Shown here: piece after piece, positions 40,661 through 50,272 of the stretch
Layout: each line of letters opens with the position of its first letter
Position numbering within the stretch: position 1 is the stretch's first letter
Position numbers and translations under genes: made by a program
Notes under the pieces: model-generated
The model's input: only the letters and a program-made list of their open reading frames with translations
Database searches by the model: none
Told to the model about the DNA's origin: nothing
Source of the DNA: JBCBJX01 sp038522735
GTDB lineage: Bacteria; Pseudomonadota; Alphaproteobacteria; Caulobacterales; Parvularculaceae
Assembly: GCA_038522735.1 (NCBI GenBank)
Contig: JBCBJX010000009.1
Location: 1-57,581 of the forward strand
DNA length: 57,581 nucleotides
Reading direction: 5' to 3'

Positions 40661-42067
40661 TCAATCGAACGCCTTCACGATCTCCTCGCACATCTTCTTC
40701 GCATCGCCGAAAAGCATCATCGTGTTGTCGCGGAAGAAGAGCTCGTTCTGCACGCCCGCATAGCCGGACGACATGCCCCGTTTCACGAAGAGGACCGTGC
40801 CGGCGTTTTCGACGTCGAGGATCGGCATGCCGTAGATGGGCGAGGTCTTGTCGGTTTTCGCCGCCGGGTTCGTCACGTCGTTCGCGCCGATGACGAAGGC
40901 GACGTCGGCCTGGGAGAACTCCGAGTTGATGTCTTCGAGCTCGAAGACCTCGTCATAGGGCACCTGCGCCTCGGCGAGGAGGACGTTCATGTGCCCCGGC
41001 ATGCGGCCCGCGACCGGGTGGATCGCGTACTTCACATCGACGCCTTCGGATTTCAGCCCGTCCGCCATTTCGCGGAGCGCATGCTGGGCCTGGGCGACGG
41101 CCATGCCGTAGCCCGGCACGATGATGACCTTGCCGGCGTTCTTCATGAGGAACGCCGCGTCTTCGGCCGCGCCCTGCTTCACGGGCCGCTCCTCGCCGCC
41201 GGCGCCCGCGGGGCCCGCCTCCTCGCCGCCGAAGCCGCCGAGAATGACGGAGACGAAGGAGCGGTTCATGCCTTTGCACATGATGTAGGAGAGGATCGCG
41301 CCCGAGGACCCGACGAGGGCGCCGGTGATGATCAGCGCCATGTTTTCAAGCGTGAACCCGATGCCTGCGGCCGCCCATCCGGAATAGGAGTTCAGCATCG
41401 AGACGACCACCGGCATGTCCGCGCCGCCGATGGGGATGATGAGGAGGAAGCCGAGGGCGAAGGCGATGAGCGTCAAGGCGAGGAAGAAAGCCGGCGACTG
41501 GGAGCCCATGGCCATGGCGAGGACGAGGGCGATGACCGCGGCCCCGAGACCGATATTGATCGTGTGTCGCGCGGGCAGGAGGATCGGCTTGCCGGACATC
41601 CGCCCGTCGAGCTTAAGGAAGGCGATGATGGAGCCTGAAAACGTGACAGCGCCGATCGCCGCGCCGAGGCTCATTTCGAGGATGGAGGTCGACTTGATCG
41701 CCCCCGGCTCCCCGACGCCGTAAGCCGAGGGCGCGAGGAACGCCGCCCAGGCGATCAGCACCGCCGCGAGGCCGACGAGGGAGTGGAAGAAGGCGACGAG
41801 CTGCGGCATCGACGTCATGGCGACGCGCCGGGCGATCAGCGCGCCGAGGCCGCCGCCGACCGCCGCCGCCGCGATGATCGGGACCCAGACGGAGAAGAGG
41901 CCCTGCTTTTCGAGGAGGAACAGCGTCGTGACGACGGCGATCCCCATGCCGATCATCCCGTTGCGGTTGCCCGCCTGGGAGGTCGCCGGCGAGGAGAGCC
42001 CGCGAAGCGCGAGGATGAAGAGGACGCCGGAGACGACGTAGAGGGAGGCTGCGAGAGACGGGTTCAT
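40661..42067 (-). CDS. pntB: Proton-translocating NAD(P) transhydrogenase, beta subunit
   Basis: The 468-residue beta subunit, with the dII membrane helices (about 1-265) and the dIII NADP-binding domain. The latter has IIVPGYGMAVAQAQH, the EDINSEFSQADVAFVIGANDVTNPAA region and MPILDVENAGTVLFVKRGMSSGYAG. It couples hydride transfer from NADH to NADP+ with inward proton flow, keeping NADPH high. It is the last core gene of the pntAA-pntAB-pntB set, 10 bases after pntAB. Confidence 0.96.
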   Translation of the reverse strand: MNPSLAASLYVVSGVLFILALRGLSSPATSQAGNRNGMIGMGIAVVTTLFLLEKQGLFSVWVPIIAAAAVGGGLGALIARRVAMTSMPQLVAFFHSLVGLAAVLIAWAAFLAPSAYGVGEPGAIKSTSILEMSLGAAIGAVTFSGSIIAFLKLDGRMSGKPILLPARHTINIGLGAAVIALVLAMAMGSQSPAFFLALTLIAFALGFLLIIPIGGADMPVVVSMLNSYSGWAAAGIGFTLENMALIITGALVGSSGAILSYIMCKGMNRSFVSVILGGFGGEEAGPAGAGGEERPVKQGAAEDAAFLMKNAGKVIIVPGYGMAVAQAQHALREMADGLKSEGVDVKYAIHPVAGRMPGHMNVLLAEAQVPYDEVFELEDINSEFSQADVAFVIGANDVTNPAAKTDKTSPIYGMPILDVENAGTVLFVKRGMSSGYAGVQNELFFRDNTMMLFGDAKKMCEEIVKAFD

Positions 42068-42077
42068 CAGTCAGCCC

Positions 42078-42563
42078 TCAGCTTTCTTTTTTTTTGTACA
42101 TGGCGAGCATCCTCTGGGTGACGAGGAAGCCGCCGAAGATGTTCACGCTTGCAAGGGCGACAGCCCCGACGCCGAGCCATTTGGAAAGCCCGCCCATGGG
42201 CGACTGGGAGATGTCCGCGCCCACTGCGATGAGCGCGCCGACAACGACCACGGAGGAGACGGCGTTGGTGACGGACATGAGCGGCGTGTGCAGCGCCGGC
42301 GTCACCGACCAGACGACATAGTAGCCGACGAAGATCGCAAGAACGAAGATCGTCGCGAGGAAGACGAATTCGGATATGCCGCTCGCCTCCGCGACCCGGG
42401 CGAGCTGCTCGGCGAGGCTCGCGGCGTTGGTCGAGGCTTCCGAAAGCTGCTGGGCGGCGGCTTCGGCTTCCGCGGCCGCGTCGGCAAGTTGTTCAGAGGC
42501 GGATTTGGCGGCCTCGGCCTCCTCCTCAGGGGTCTCTTCCGGCGGGGTCTCCTGAAACAGCAT
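42078..42563 (-). CDS. pntAB: NAD(P) transhydrogenase alpha subunit part 2 (membrane)
   Basis: A 161-residue membrane piece of the alpha subunit, separate from the NAD-binding part as is usual in alphaproteobacteria. Residues 1-60 are a long alanine/glutamate-rich helix. The dII helices follow: EFVFLATIFVLAIFVGYYVVW, TPLMSVTNAVSSVVVVGALI and VNIFGGFLVTQRMLAMYKKK. The N-terminal acidic coiled region is longer than in many homologues. Between pntAA (39 bases) and pntB (10 bases). Confidence 0.94.
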   Translation of the reverse strand: MLFQETPPEETPEEEAEAAKSASEQLADAAAEAEAAAQQLSEASTNAASLAEQLARVAEASGISEFVFLATIFVLAIFVGYYVVWSVTPALHTPLMSVTNAVSSVVVVGALIAVGADISQSPMGGLSKWLGVGAVALASVNIFGGFLVTQRMLAMYKKKES

Positions 42564-42602
42564 CGTCCGGCCTTTCGCGAGAGTTGATCGGGTGTGTAAG
42601 GA

Positions 42603-43823
42603 TTATTCGTCGTCGGAAGCGGCGGGTTCGTCGCCGTCGTTCGCCGCGGCGGGCGCCTCGTCCGGTTCGGGCTCGGCCTCAGGCTCCGCAGGCGCGGCCG
42701 CCTCCTCGGCGAAACGCGGATGGATGATCTTGCCGTCGCGGGTGAGCGCGACGCCTTTCACGATTTCATCGTCCCAGTCGATCGCAAGAGCGCCGTCGGC
42801 GACGATGAGCTGAACGAAATTGAGGAGGTTTTTCGCGTAGAGCGCCGAGGCGTTCGCCGGCAGGCGGCCCGGAACGTTCCGATGGCCGAGGATCTTCACG
42901 CCGTGCGCCTCGACGATTTCGCCGGGCTTCGACAGCTCGCAATTGCCGCCTTGCTCCACCGCGAGATCGACGATCACCGAGCCCGGCGGCATGCCTTTCA
43001 CCATCTCCTCGGTGACGAGGGTCGGCGCCTGCCTCCCGGGGATGAGGGCCGTCAGGATGACGAGATTCTGTTTTTTCAGGTGCTCCGTCACGTGCTCGCG
43101 CTGGCGGCGCTGGAAGTCCTCGCCCATTTCCTTGGCGTACCCGCCCTCGGTCTCGGCGGCCTTCATCACCTCCTCGTCGACGGAGACGAAGGTCGCGCCG
43201 AGGCTTTCGACCTGCTCTTTCGCCGCATACCGAACGTCCGTCGCCGAGACGATGGCGCCGAGACGGCGGGCCGTCGCGATCGCCTGCAGGCCGGCGACGC
43301 CTGCGCCCATCACGAAGCAGCGCGCGGCGGGCACAGTGCCGGCGGCGGTCATCATCATCGGCAGGGCCGAGCCGATCTCCGCCGAGCCGTCGAGCACGGC
43401 CTTGTAGCCGGCGAGGTTCGATTGCGAGGAGAGGACGTCCATGGACTGGGCGCGGGTGATCCGCGGCGCCAGCTCCATGGCGAAGGCGTTAATTCCGCCC
43501 GCCGCGTAGGCCTTGAGGCCGTCGGCGTCGTTATAGGCGTCGAGGATGCCGATGAGGGCGGCGCCCGCTTTGATCCGCTTGCGCTCCGCATCGCTCGGCG
43601 CGCGCACCTTGAGGACAATGTCGGCGTCGCCGACGACGGTCGCGGCCGTCCCGAGGGTCGCGCCGGCCGCCTCATAGGCGGCGTCCGTCATGGCCGACGC
43701 CGCGCCTGCGCCCTTCTGCACCGCGACGTCGAAGCCGAGGCCGATCAGCTTCTTCACGGTCTCCGGGGAGGCGGCGACCCGGGTCTCTCCGTCTCGGGTC
43801 TCGGCGGGAACGGCGAGCTTCAT
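42603..43823 (-). CDS. pntAA: NAD(P) transhydrogenase alpha subunit part 1 (NAD-binding)
   Basis: A 406-residue cytoplasmic dI subunit related to alanine dehydrogenase. It starts MKLAVPAETRDGETRVAASP, has SSQSNLAGYKAV, the Rossmann motif VMGAGVAGLQAIATARRLG and the ALIPGRQAPTLV loop that binds NADH. The last 35 residues are a strongly acidic, alanine/glutamate tail (AEPEAEPEPDEAPAA) not needed for the fold. It is preceded by an oxidase subunit IV gene and a short hairpin, and followed by pntAB and pntB. Confidence 0.96.
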   Translation of the reverse strand: MKLAVPAETRDGETRVAASPETVKKLIGLGFDVAVQKGAGAASAMTDAAYEAAGATLGTAATVVGDADIVLKVRAPSDAERKRIKAGAALIGILDAYNDADGLKAYAAGGINAFAMELAPRITRAQSMDVLSSQSNLAGYKAVLDGSAEIGSALPMMMTAAGTVPAARCFVMGAGVAGLQAIATARRLGAIVSATDVRYAAKEQVESLGATFVSVDEEVMKAAETEGGYAKEMGEDFQRRQREHVTEHLKKQNLVILTALIPGRQAPTLVTEEMVKGMPPGSVIVDLAVEQGGNCELSKPGEIVEAHGVKILGHRNVPGRLPANASALYAKNLLNFVQLIVADGALAIDWDDEIVKGVALTRDGKIIHPRFAEEAAAPAEPEAEPEPDEAPAAANDGDEPAASDDE

Positions 43824-43899
43824 CGTCGGGTCTCCGATCTTTGGCGGGTGCGCGGGAGAATAGGCCGGCGATTGCGTCGCGCCAGCCCTTCGACTGCAA

Positions 43900-43919
43900 C
43901 GCGCGCCGAAGGGCGCGCG
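43900..43919 (-). terminator. GC hairpin between oxidase subunit IV and pntAA
   Basis: CGCGCGCC and GGCGCGCG form a perfect 8-bp stem with a four-base loop, just after the stop of the subunit IV gene. On the minus strand it is followed by TTGC, not a U-tract, so it is more likely an mRNA-stabilising or partial-termination hairpin than a full terminator. Confidence 0.5.
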
Positions 43920-43923
43920 GCTC

Positions 43924-44157
43924 TCAGTGCTCAGCCGGGAAGAAGGCCCGGGCGACGAAGAACGCGCCGAAGAAGAGGACGATCATCGCGAAGAGCGAGC
44001 CGAAAACGCCGGCGCCCGACAGGAGCCCGGTGACGAGGCCGGTGACGCCGAGGCACGCCGGGATGCCGATGAACTTCGCGACGTCCATCGCCCGGCGGAA
44101 GGTTTTTTCCTGCTCGGCGACGTCCATGTCGCCGCGGTGATAGGTGGTGTCAGCCAT
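43924..44157 (-). CDS. aa3-type cytochrome c oxidase subunit IV-like protein
   Basis: A 77-residue protein: a short N-terminal soluble part (MADTTYHRGDMDVAEQEKTF) and two hydrophobic segments covering FIGIPACLGVTGLVTGLLSG and FGSLFAMIVLFFGAFFVARA. The family is the small subunit IV of the bacterial aa3 oxidase, known from Paracoccus. It is encoded next to pntAA in many alphaproteobacteria, as here, away from the other oxidase genes. I prefer ATG 44157; in-frame upstream starts would add a basic extension unlike the family. Confidence 0.85.
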   Translation of the reverse strand: MADTTYHRGDMDVAEQEKTFRRAMDVAKFIGIPACLGVTGLVTGLLSGAGVFGSLFAMIVLFFGAFFVARAFFPAEH

Positions 44158-44224
44158 CTCCAACCCCATTGTTTCGCAGGCCTTTTCGCGCAATCGCCGA
44201 CAACCGGCAAGCCTTGCGCGGGCC

Positions 44225-45217
44225 TTAGAACCCGATCCTGACCGGCCATGTCGAAAAGAGCGCCCGGAGCGCGCTGACGAAGGCGATCGGCTGGTCCATC
44301 ATCAGATGGTGATAGGCGTGGGGCACGACGACGATCGGCGAGCGGCCGCCCGTCATTTTGCGCACGTGGTCGAGCCATTCCTGAGAGCAGAAATCGGACT
44401 TCTCGCCGTAGATGAAGGCGAGCGGACAGCGGGCGGCGAGCAGCAGGTCGCGCTCGTAATGGATGTCGAAATTCGAACCCATGGCCGGGTCGAACTTCCA
44501 CGCCCAGCCTTCGGTCCCATCCTCGTCGGTCGCGCGCGTCAGTCCCGTGCGGGCGATGTGATCGACGATGAAGGCGTTCTCGCAGGGCTGGTTCGGCAGA
44601 AACCGGAAGCGGGCGATCGGCTCTTCGAGGGTCGGGTAGACCCGGTTGGGACGGATCGCAGGCGGCTCCTCGCCGTCCTTTTTCGGCCGAGAGACCTGGT
44701 AGCCTTCGTCCGGGTCCGGAACGCGGATCGGGCTGTCGACGATGACGGCGCCTTTCAGCCGCTCGCCCGACTGCTCGACGCAGGCGAGGGTCACGTAGCC
44801 GCCGAAAGAGTGACCGATGACCATCGGCCGGCCCGCCTCATAGAGACCGGCGCTCTCGGCGACGGCGAAGACTTCCTCGACGAGGAGCGACATGGAGTAC
44901 CGATCGCGCCGGCCGGAATCGCCGAGACCGCCGAGGTCCATTGCGACCACCCGGTGATCATGAGCGAAGAAAGGCGCGAAGGGCGTCCACCAGCGCGCAT
45001 GGGCCCGGCCGCCATGGATGAAGAGCATGCCCGGCGCGCCGCGCTGTCCCCAGGCGAGATAGTGGATGTCGGTTCCCGCGACGGCGACGCGGGCGCTTTC
45101 AGGCTCTTGCCTCAGGGCGTCCTGGAACCAAGCCGGCGCCGGCGGAACCGCGCCCTTGAAGTCGGCGATCGGGCGGAGCGGTTCTTTCTTCTCCGCCGCC
45201 TTCGCGTCGTCAGCCAT
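44225..45217 (-). CDS. Alpha/beta hydrolase
   Basis: A 330-residue soluble hydrolase with no signal peptide. Motifs: FIHGGRAHARWW at the oxyanion hole, GHSFGG nucleophile elbow (S137), YGEKSDFC as acid strand and a terminal PHAYHHLMMDQP with the catalytic histidine. The N-terminal 30 residues are charged and proline-rich. The substrate is unknown. The upstream gene's terminator overlaps the start region of this gene, so it has its own promoter or depends on readthrough. Confidence 0.9.
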   Translation of the reverse strand: MADDAKAAEKKEPLRPIADFKGAVPPAPAWFQDALRQEPESARVAVAGTDIHYLAWGQRGAPGMLFIHGGRAHARWWTPFAPFFAHDHRVVAMDLGGLGDSGRRDRYSMSLLVEEVFAVAESAGLYEAGRPMVIGHSFGGYVTLACVEQSGERLKGAVIVDSPIRVPDPDEGYQVSRPKKDGEEPPAIRPNRVYPTLEEPIARFRFLPNQPCENAFIVDHIARTGLTRATDEDGTEGWAWKFDPAMGSNFDIHYERDLLLAARCPLAFIYGEKSDFCSQEWLDHVRKMTGGRSPIVVVPHAYHHLMMDQPIAFVSALRALFSTWPVRIGF

Positions 45218-45218
45218 G

Positions 45219-45252
45219 AAAAAACCTCCGGGATCTTTCGCGATCCCGGAGG
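45219..45252 (-). terminator. Intrinsic terminator after the 105-residue membrane protein gene
   Basis: On the minus strand CCTCCGGGATC and GATCCCGGAGG form an 11-bp perfect stem with a six-base loop, followed by six T residues. It ends the transcript of the gene at 45285-45602 and lies 1 base from the ATG of the next hydrolase gene. Confidence 0.92.
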
Positions 45253-45284
45253 CTTGCCACGCTCAGTGCGCGGTGAAAAGCGCC

Positions 45285-45602
45285 TTACTGGGCGTCGTCG
45301 CCGTCCCCTTCCTCGTCGCCGAGAGCTTCTTCCGCGGCCGCGGCGGCCTCTTCTGCGGCGGCTTCAGCTTCGGCCTGAGCGGCCTTCATCGCCGCTTTCG
45401 CGTCGGCGACGGCCTCGTTCACGGCTGCTTCGATTTTCGCTTTGACTTCCTCTTCGGAGAACTCGCCGCACGCGGCGTCGGACGCTTCGGCGGAGATGAG
45501 CGGCAGCGGCGACCAGTCTCCGGTGTACTGTTTGGTGGCGTAGGCGGAGCCGCCGACGAAGGCCGCCAGCAGCAGGATGATGATAAAGATGAACTGACCC
45601 AT
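45285..45602 (-). CDS. Small membrane-anchored coiled-coil protein
   Basis: A 105-residue protein with one N-terminal transmembrane helix (MGQFIFIIILLLAAFVGGSA) and a long alanine/glutamate-rich helix from about 48 to 95, ending in an acidic tail (GDEEGDGDDAQ). A single cysteine lies at 45. It has no recognisable domain. It is a single-gene transcript with a strong terminator, so it may be well expressed. A scaffold or periplasmic spacer role is conceivable; the family is not named by me. Confidence 0.75.
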   Translation of the reverse strand: MGQFIFIIILLLAAFVGGSAYATKQYTGDWSPLPLISAEASDAACGEFSEEEVKAKIEAAVNEAVADAKAAMKAAQAEAEAAAEEAAAAAEEALGDEEGDGDDAQ

Positions 45603-45710
45603 AGGTCCCCTCTATTGGTGAAAGACGACCCAAAGTCTTAACGACCAGAAAAGGTTAACGCCACCGGTTCTGCGCAACAGTTCGGCGACATTTTCGTGTC
45701 CTTTCAACGT

Positions 45711-47084
45711 CTAGGCGGCGATTGGAACCTCCGCGTCCGCTAGCGCCCGGGCCTGACGTTCGCGTAGCGCCGTTTCCTCCACGCCCTCGATCTCCGCCTC
45801 GAAGAGCCGGTGGAAGTTCAGCTCCGCATCGAGGTGCAGGAAGACGGATCCGAGGCCGATCGCGGCGCGGTCCATGAGGACGAACTCCCGCGGGATGGTG
45901 ACGGGCCCGTACTTCTTCAGCCGCTCCCGCACTTCGAAGGCTTCGCGGCGGCCATACTCGGCGGGCGCGATCCCGTCCGCGACAGTCCGCGTGCGGTCGT
46001 CGAGGATCGGCCCGTAGATGAACTTCGCCCAGACCGAGAGGGTTTCGATAAGATCGTTGGAGAGCCCCTTGAAGCCCCAGACTTCGTAGGCGGCGACGAT
46101 CGCGTCGCGGTCGTCCGCCCGGATCGCGCGGTACAAATCGACGACGCCAGTTGCGAACTTGGCGTCGAACACCCGCACGCAGCCATAATCCAGGAGATTG
46201 ATCGAGAGATCGTCCGGACGCACCGTGTAATTGCCGAGATGCGGGTCGCCGTGAATGACGGCGTGCCGCGTGAACGGCCGCCACCAGGCGTGGAAGAGGT
46301 TGACGGCGATCGTGTTCCGCTCCTCCTGCGAGCGCCCCTTGAACGCAAGCAGTTTGTCGCCGGAGATCCAGGTCATCGTCAGCAGGCGGCCGGTCGACAG
46401 GGCCTCGATCGGCTCGGGCACATGAACCGTCCCGGTGTCGCCGAGGATCGAGCGGTATAGCCGCATGTGCGCGGCCTCGCGTTTGTAATCGAGCTCCTCG
46501 CGCAGGCGCTCGGTCAGTTCTTCCTGCACGGCGGACGTGTCGATCGAGGGTTCGATCCGCTTGAAGATCGAAAGCGCGAGCTTCAGCTGATCGATATCCG
46601 CGTCGATCGCTGAGCGCATGTCCGGGTACTGAAGCTTACAGGCGAGCGCCCGTCCGTCCTTGTGCGTGGCGCGATGCACCTGGCCGAGGGACGCGGCCGC
46701 TGCGGCCTCCTGCTCGAACTCGCGAAACTCGCCCTTCCACGCCGGCCCCAGTTCGGCGGCCATGCGGCGGCGCACGAAGCCCGGGCCCATCGGCGGCGCG
46801 GCGCTCTGCAGCGAGCCTAGTTCCTCGGCGAATTCGGGCGGCAGAAGATCGGGCACCGTCGCCATGATCTGCGCCGCCTTCATGAGCGGCCCTTTGAGCC
46901 CGCCCAAAGCCGATTTCAGCGCCTCGGCGTCGCGCTGGTTGAGCGCGGACGCATCGCCCCCGGCCACCGCGCCGACGAGGCGGCGGGCTGCGACGCCGGC
47001 CGCAGCTCCGCCGAGGCCGGCGCCGACCCTGGCGTAACGTCCCACCCGGCCCGAAAGCCGGCTCCGCTCTTCGCGATCGTTCAT
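45711..47084 (-). CDS. ABC1/UbiB-family atypical kinase (ADCK3-like)
   Basis: A 457-residue protein of the ABC1 (UbiB/COQ8) family, which supports ubiquinone synthesis. ATG 47084 follows CAGGAGAA. Family motifs are QEAAAAASLGQVHRA (A-rich loop, about 125-139), ACKLQYP with the nucleotide lysine K150, the ExD-like region EELDYKREAAHM, HGDPHLGN (278-285) and DYG (299-301) in the DFG place. The diagnostic KxGQ helix reads KAAQ (69-72), a change of the conserved glycine. It has no C-terminal membrane helices. The kinase core otherwise looks intact. Confidence 0.88.
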   Translation of the reverse strand: MNDREERSRLSGRVGRYARVGAGLGGAAAGVAARRLVGAVAGGDASALNQRDAEALKSALGGLKGPLMKAAQIMATVPDLLPPEFAEELGSLQSAAPPMGPGFVRRRMAAELGPAWKGEFREFEQEAAAAASLGQVHRATHKDGRALACKLQYPDMRSAIDADIDQLKLALSIFKRIEPSIDTSAVQEELTERLREELDYKREAAHMRLYRSILGDTGTVHVPEPIEALSTGRLLTMTWISGDKLLAFKGRSQEERNTIAVNLFHAWWRPFTRHAVIHGDPHLGNYTVRPDDLSINLLDYGCVRVFDAKFATGVVDLYRAIRADDRDAIVAAYEVWGFKGLSNDLIETLSVWAKFIYGPILDDRTRTVADGIAPAEYGRREAFEVRERLKKYGPVTIPREFVLMDRAAIGLGSVFLHLDAELNFHRLFEAEIEGVEETALRERQARALADAEVPIAA

Positions 47085-47242
47085 GGCGTTCTCCTGATCG
47101 TGACCGAGAAATGTGGGCCCTGCGGCCCGCGGCAAGCGGGCGCAAGGGCGCAGGCGTCCCGAAACGGGCCGCCGTTAAACTCGTATTTAGCGCGTCTCAC
47201 CAGAATGCGGGCGTAACAGACGTTCCCTGAAGGCCCGGCCCC

Positions 47243-48703
<1,461 letters not shown>

Positions 48704-48848
48704 GGCGTCGCACATCAGTTCGACGTCGCGCCGCAGGACCTGCAGGAATTTCGCTCTCCGGGCTTGCCTCGGGCGGTAAAGCGCGGCGTGCTTCGACGGA
48801 GCCGCGTCCCGCCTTCGCCCGCGCGACCGACAACCGACAGGATCGCCC

Positions 48849-49268
48849 ATGCTTCACGCCCTAGCCGCCCTCGCCCTCTTTGCAGCAGCAGACTGGGGAC
48901 CGACCGACGCTGTCGGTTACTGGCTCACGGAAGACGGCGACACGGTCGACGTCTTCGCCTGCGAAGACAGCATCTGCGGGCGCGTCGTCGCCTCCCCGGA
49001 TATCGACCCGGACGGTCCGCCTGTCGTCGATGAAAATAATCCGGACCCGGCGCTCCGCGACCGCGAAATCCTGGGGCTTATCTTCATCGAAGGCTTCAAG
49101 GAGACGAAGAAAGGCTGGCGAAAGGGAACGATCTACGACCCGCGCAAGGGCGAAACATACCGTTCCGCCATCACCCGTACGGGGCCTGAGGAGCTGAAGG
49201 TGAAAGGCTGCGTCGGCCCGATCTGCCGCACGCTGACGTGGACGGCGACGGATGCGCCGGCGGAGTAG
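48849..49268 (+). CDS. DUF2147 exported protein
   Basis: A 139-residue protein with a short signal peptide (MLHALAALALFAAADW). DUF2147 features are GYWLTEDGDTVDVFACEDSICGRVV, the GLIFIEGFKETKKGWRKGTIYDPRKG block and ELKVKGCVGPICRTLTW. Four cysteines (two CxxxxC-like pairs) may form disulfides. It is a small beta-barrel-like periplasmic protein of unknown role. A palindromic repeat element follows 24 bases after its stop. Confidence 0.88.
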   Translation: MLHALAALALFAAADWGPTDAVGYWLTEDGDTVDVFACEDSICGRVVASPDIDPDGPPVVDENNPDPALRDREILGLIFIEGFKETKKGWRKGTIYDPRKGETYRSAITRTGPEELKVKGCVGPICRTLTWTATDAPAE

Positions 49269-49292
49269 GCCTCGGGTATCGTAGCGGCCGTC

Positions 49293-49384
49293 GTCCTTCG
49301 CGACGCCGCTTCGCGGCTCCTCAGGACGAAGACCGCGCGCAGCTTCGTTTAGAGGAGCCTCGCGCAGCGAGGCGTCCGAAGGAC
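49293..49384. repeat. Intergenic palindromic repeat element, copy A
   Basis: Two inverted units: outer arms GTCCTTCG (49293-49300) and CGAAGGAC (49377-49384), with internal hairpins GCCGC TTC GCGGC and GCCTCGC GCA GCGAGGC. The units share a CTCCTCAGGAC-like core with copy B at 49886. It is a REP-like element of the kind common in alphaproteobacterial intergenic DNA; it lies between convergent genes, where it could act in termination or as a nonautonomous mobile repeat. Confidence 0.75.
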
Positions 49385-49414
49385 CGCCAATAGCGCTGCG
49401 CCCGTGAGGCGCGC

Positions 49415-49825
49415 TCAGGACTTTCCGCCGTCTATTACCGTAAAGGCGGCTTTCGACGGGATCCGCCGACGCTCGCGCGGGTCCGGATCGACGGCTTCGT
49501 CCGCAGGCCCGCCCGCCTCCTCAGCCGACGGAGCGTTCTTCACCTCTTTCGACTTCGCGGCGATCTCTTTCAGCTTTTGCTGCTGAAGCCGGGAGAGGGC
49601 GTCGCCCGGGGCGCCTTTCTCAAAATCCCGGAACGCGGTCCCGTATTTGTCCAGGCGCTCATCGAGACTGTTCAAAAACTCCGCCTCCCAGTCGGAGGCC
49701 TCCTCGCCCACCTCTGCCGCGAGCTTGCGCACGCGGCGAAGATCGCGCGCGGACTTGCGCGCCCGCGTCCTCTCGCGCTTCGCCTTCATCTCTTCCGGCG
49801 TCGGCGGCTTTGAGCGAAACCCCAT
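49415..49825 (-). CDS. Hypothetical charged coiled-coil protein
   Basis: A 136-residue protein with no domain I recognise. Residues 10-45 are very basic (KAKRERTRARKSARDLRRVRK) and probably helical; 40-95 are charged helices (EASDWEAEFLNSLDERLDKYGTAFRDFEKG and ALSRLQQQKLKEIAAKSKEV in parts); the tail is acidic then basic, ending FTVIDGGKS. No signal peptide, so it is likely cytoplasmic, possibly binding nucleic acid or another protein. It sits between two palindromic repeats and is followed upstream by gapR on the same strand. Confidence 0.7.
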   Translation of the reverse strand: MGFRSKPPTPEEMKAKRERTRARKSARDLRRVRKLAAEVGEEASDWEAEFLNSLDERLDKYGTAFRDFEKGAPGDALSRLQQQKLKEIAAKSKEVKNAPSAEEAGGPADEAVDPDPRERRRIPSKAAFTVIDGGKS

Positions 49826-49885
49826 AGGCGGATGTCAGCCGATGCGCCGGGAAAGTGCAAACGGGGCCGACGGGCCAAAGTCGCA

Positions 49886-49984
49886 ATCCTTCGAGACGCC
49901 GACTGCGTCGGCTCCTGAGGATGAGGTCTTACTTGAGGGGATGCTCATCCTGAGGAGCGGCCGTCAGGCCGCGTCTCGAAGGAT
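49886..49984. repeat. Intergenic palindromic repeat element, copy B
   Basis: ATCCTTCGAGACGC (49886-49899) is perfectly inverted at 49971-49984. Internal CTCCTGAGGATGAG (49912-49925) and CTCATCCTGAGGAG (49944-49957) are inverted with one mismatch. Each half folds into its own hairpin as well. The same units occur in copy A at 49293-49384. The 14-bp perfect arms make this the better-preserved copy. Confidence 0.82.
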
Positions 49985-50002
49985 GGGCTCAAGCTCGGGC
50001 CC

Positions 50003-50272
50003 CTACTCCCCCAGCGCGGAGAGGTAGAGATCGAGGAGGGCTTCCTGCTCCTGGCGCTCGGCGCGGTCCATCTTGCGGATACGGATGATCTGGCGGAGGA
50101 CCTTGGTGTCGTAGCCCTCGCCTTTGGCTTCCGCGAAGATGTCCTTAATGTCGGACTGGATGCCGGCCTTTTCCTCCTCGAGGCGCTCCACACGTTCGAT
50201 AAAGGAGCGAAGCCGCTCCGCCGCCACGCCTGATCCCGCCGCCTCATACGTCCCGGCCGATCCGTCCGCCAT
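50003..50272 (-). CDS. gapR: GapR-family nucleoid-associated protein (DUF2312)
   Basis: An 89-residue DUF2312 protein. The Caulobacter member GapR binds overtwisted DNA ahead of polymerases and forks and helps chromosome replication. Sequence hallmarks are RLRSFIERVERLEEEKAGIQ, DIKDIFAEAKGEGYDTKVLRQIIRIRK with the basic DNA-contacting IRIRKMDR and EREQE-like RAERQEQEALLDLYLSALG. It is fully helical with no membrane segment. The ATG is at 50272. Confidence 0.93.
   Translation of the reverse strand: MADGSAGTYEAAGSGVAAERLRSFIERVERLEEEKAGIQSDIKDIFAEAKGEGYDTKVLRQIIRIRKMDRAERQEQEALLDLYLSALGE

Noticed and set aside
42720..45445. Two plus-strand frames of more than 400 codons opposite pntAA and the alpha/beta hydrolase
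   Set aside because: Both cross real gene boundaries on the other strand and show no conserved motif.
47085..47242. Candidate sigma-54 promoter upstream of the response regulator
   Set aside because: No GG-N10-GC pair with matching flanks was convincing in this gap.
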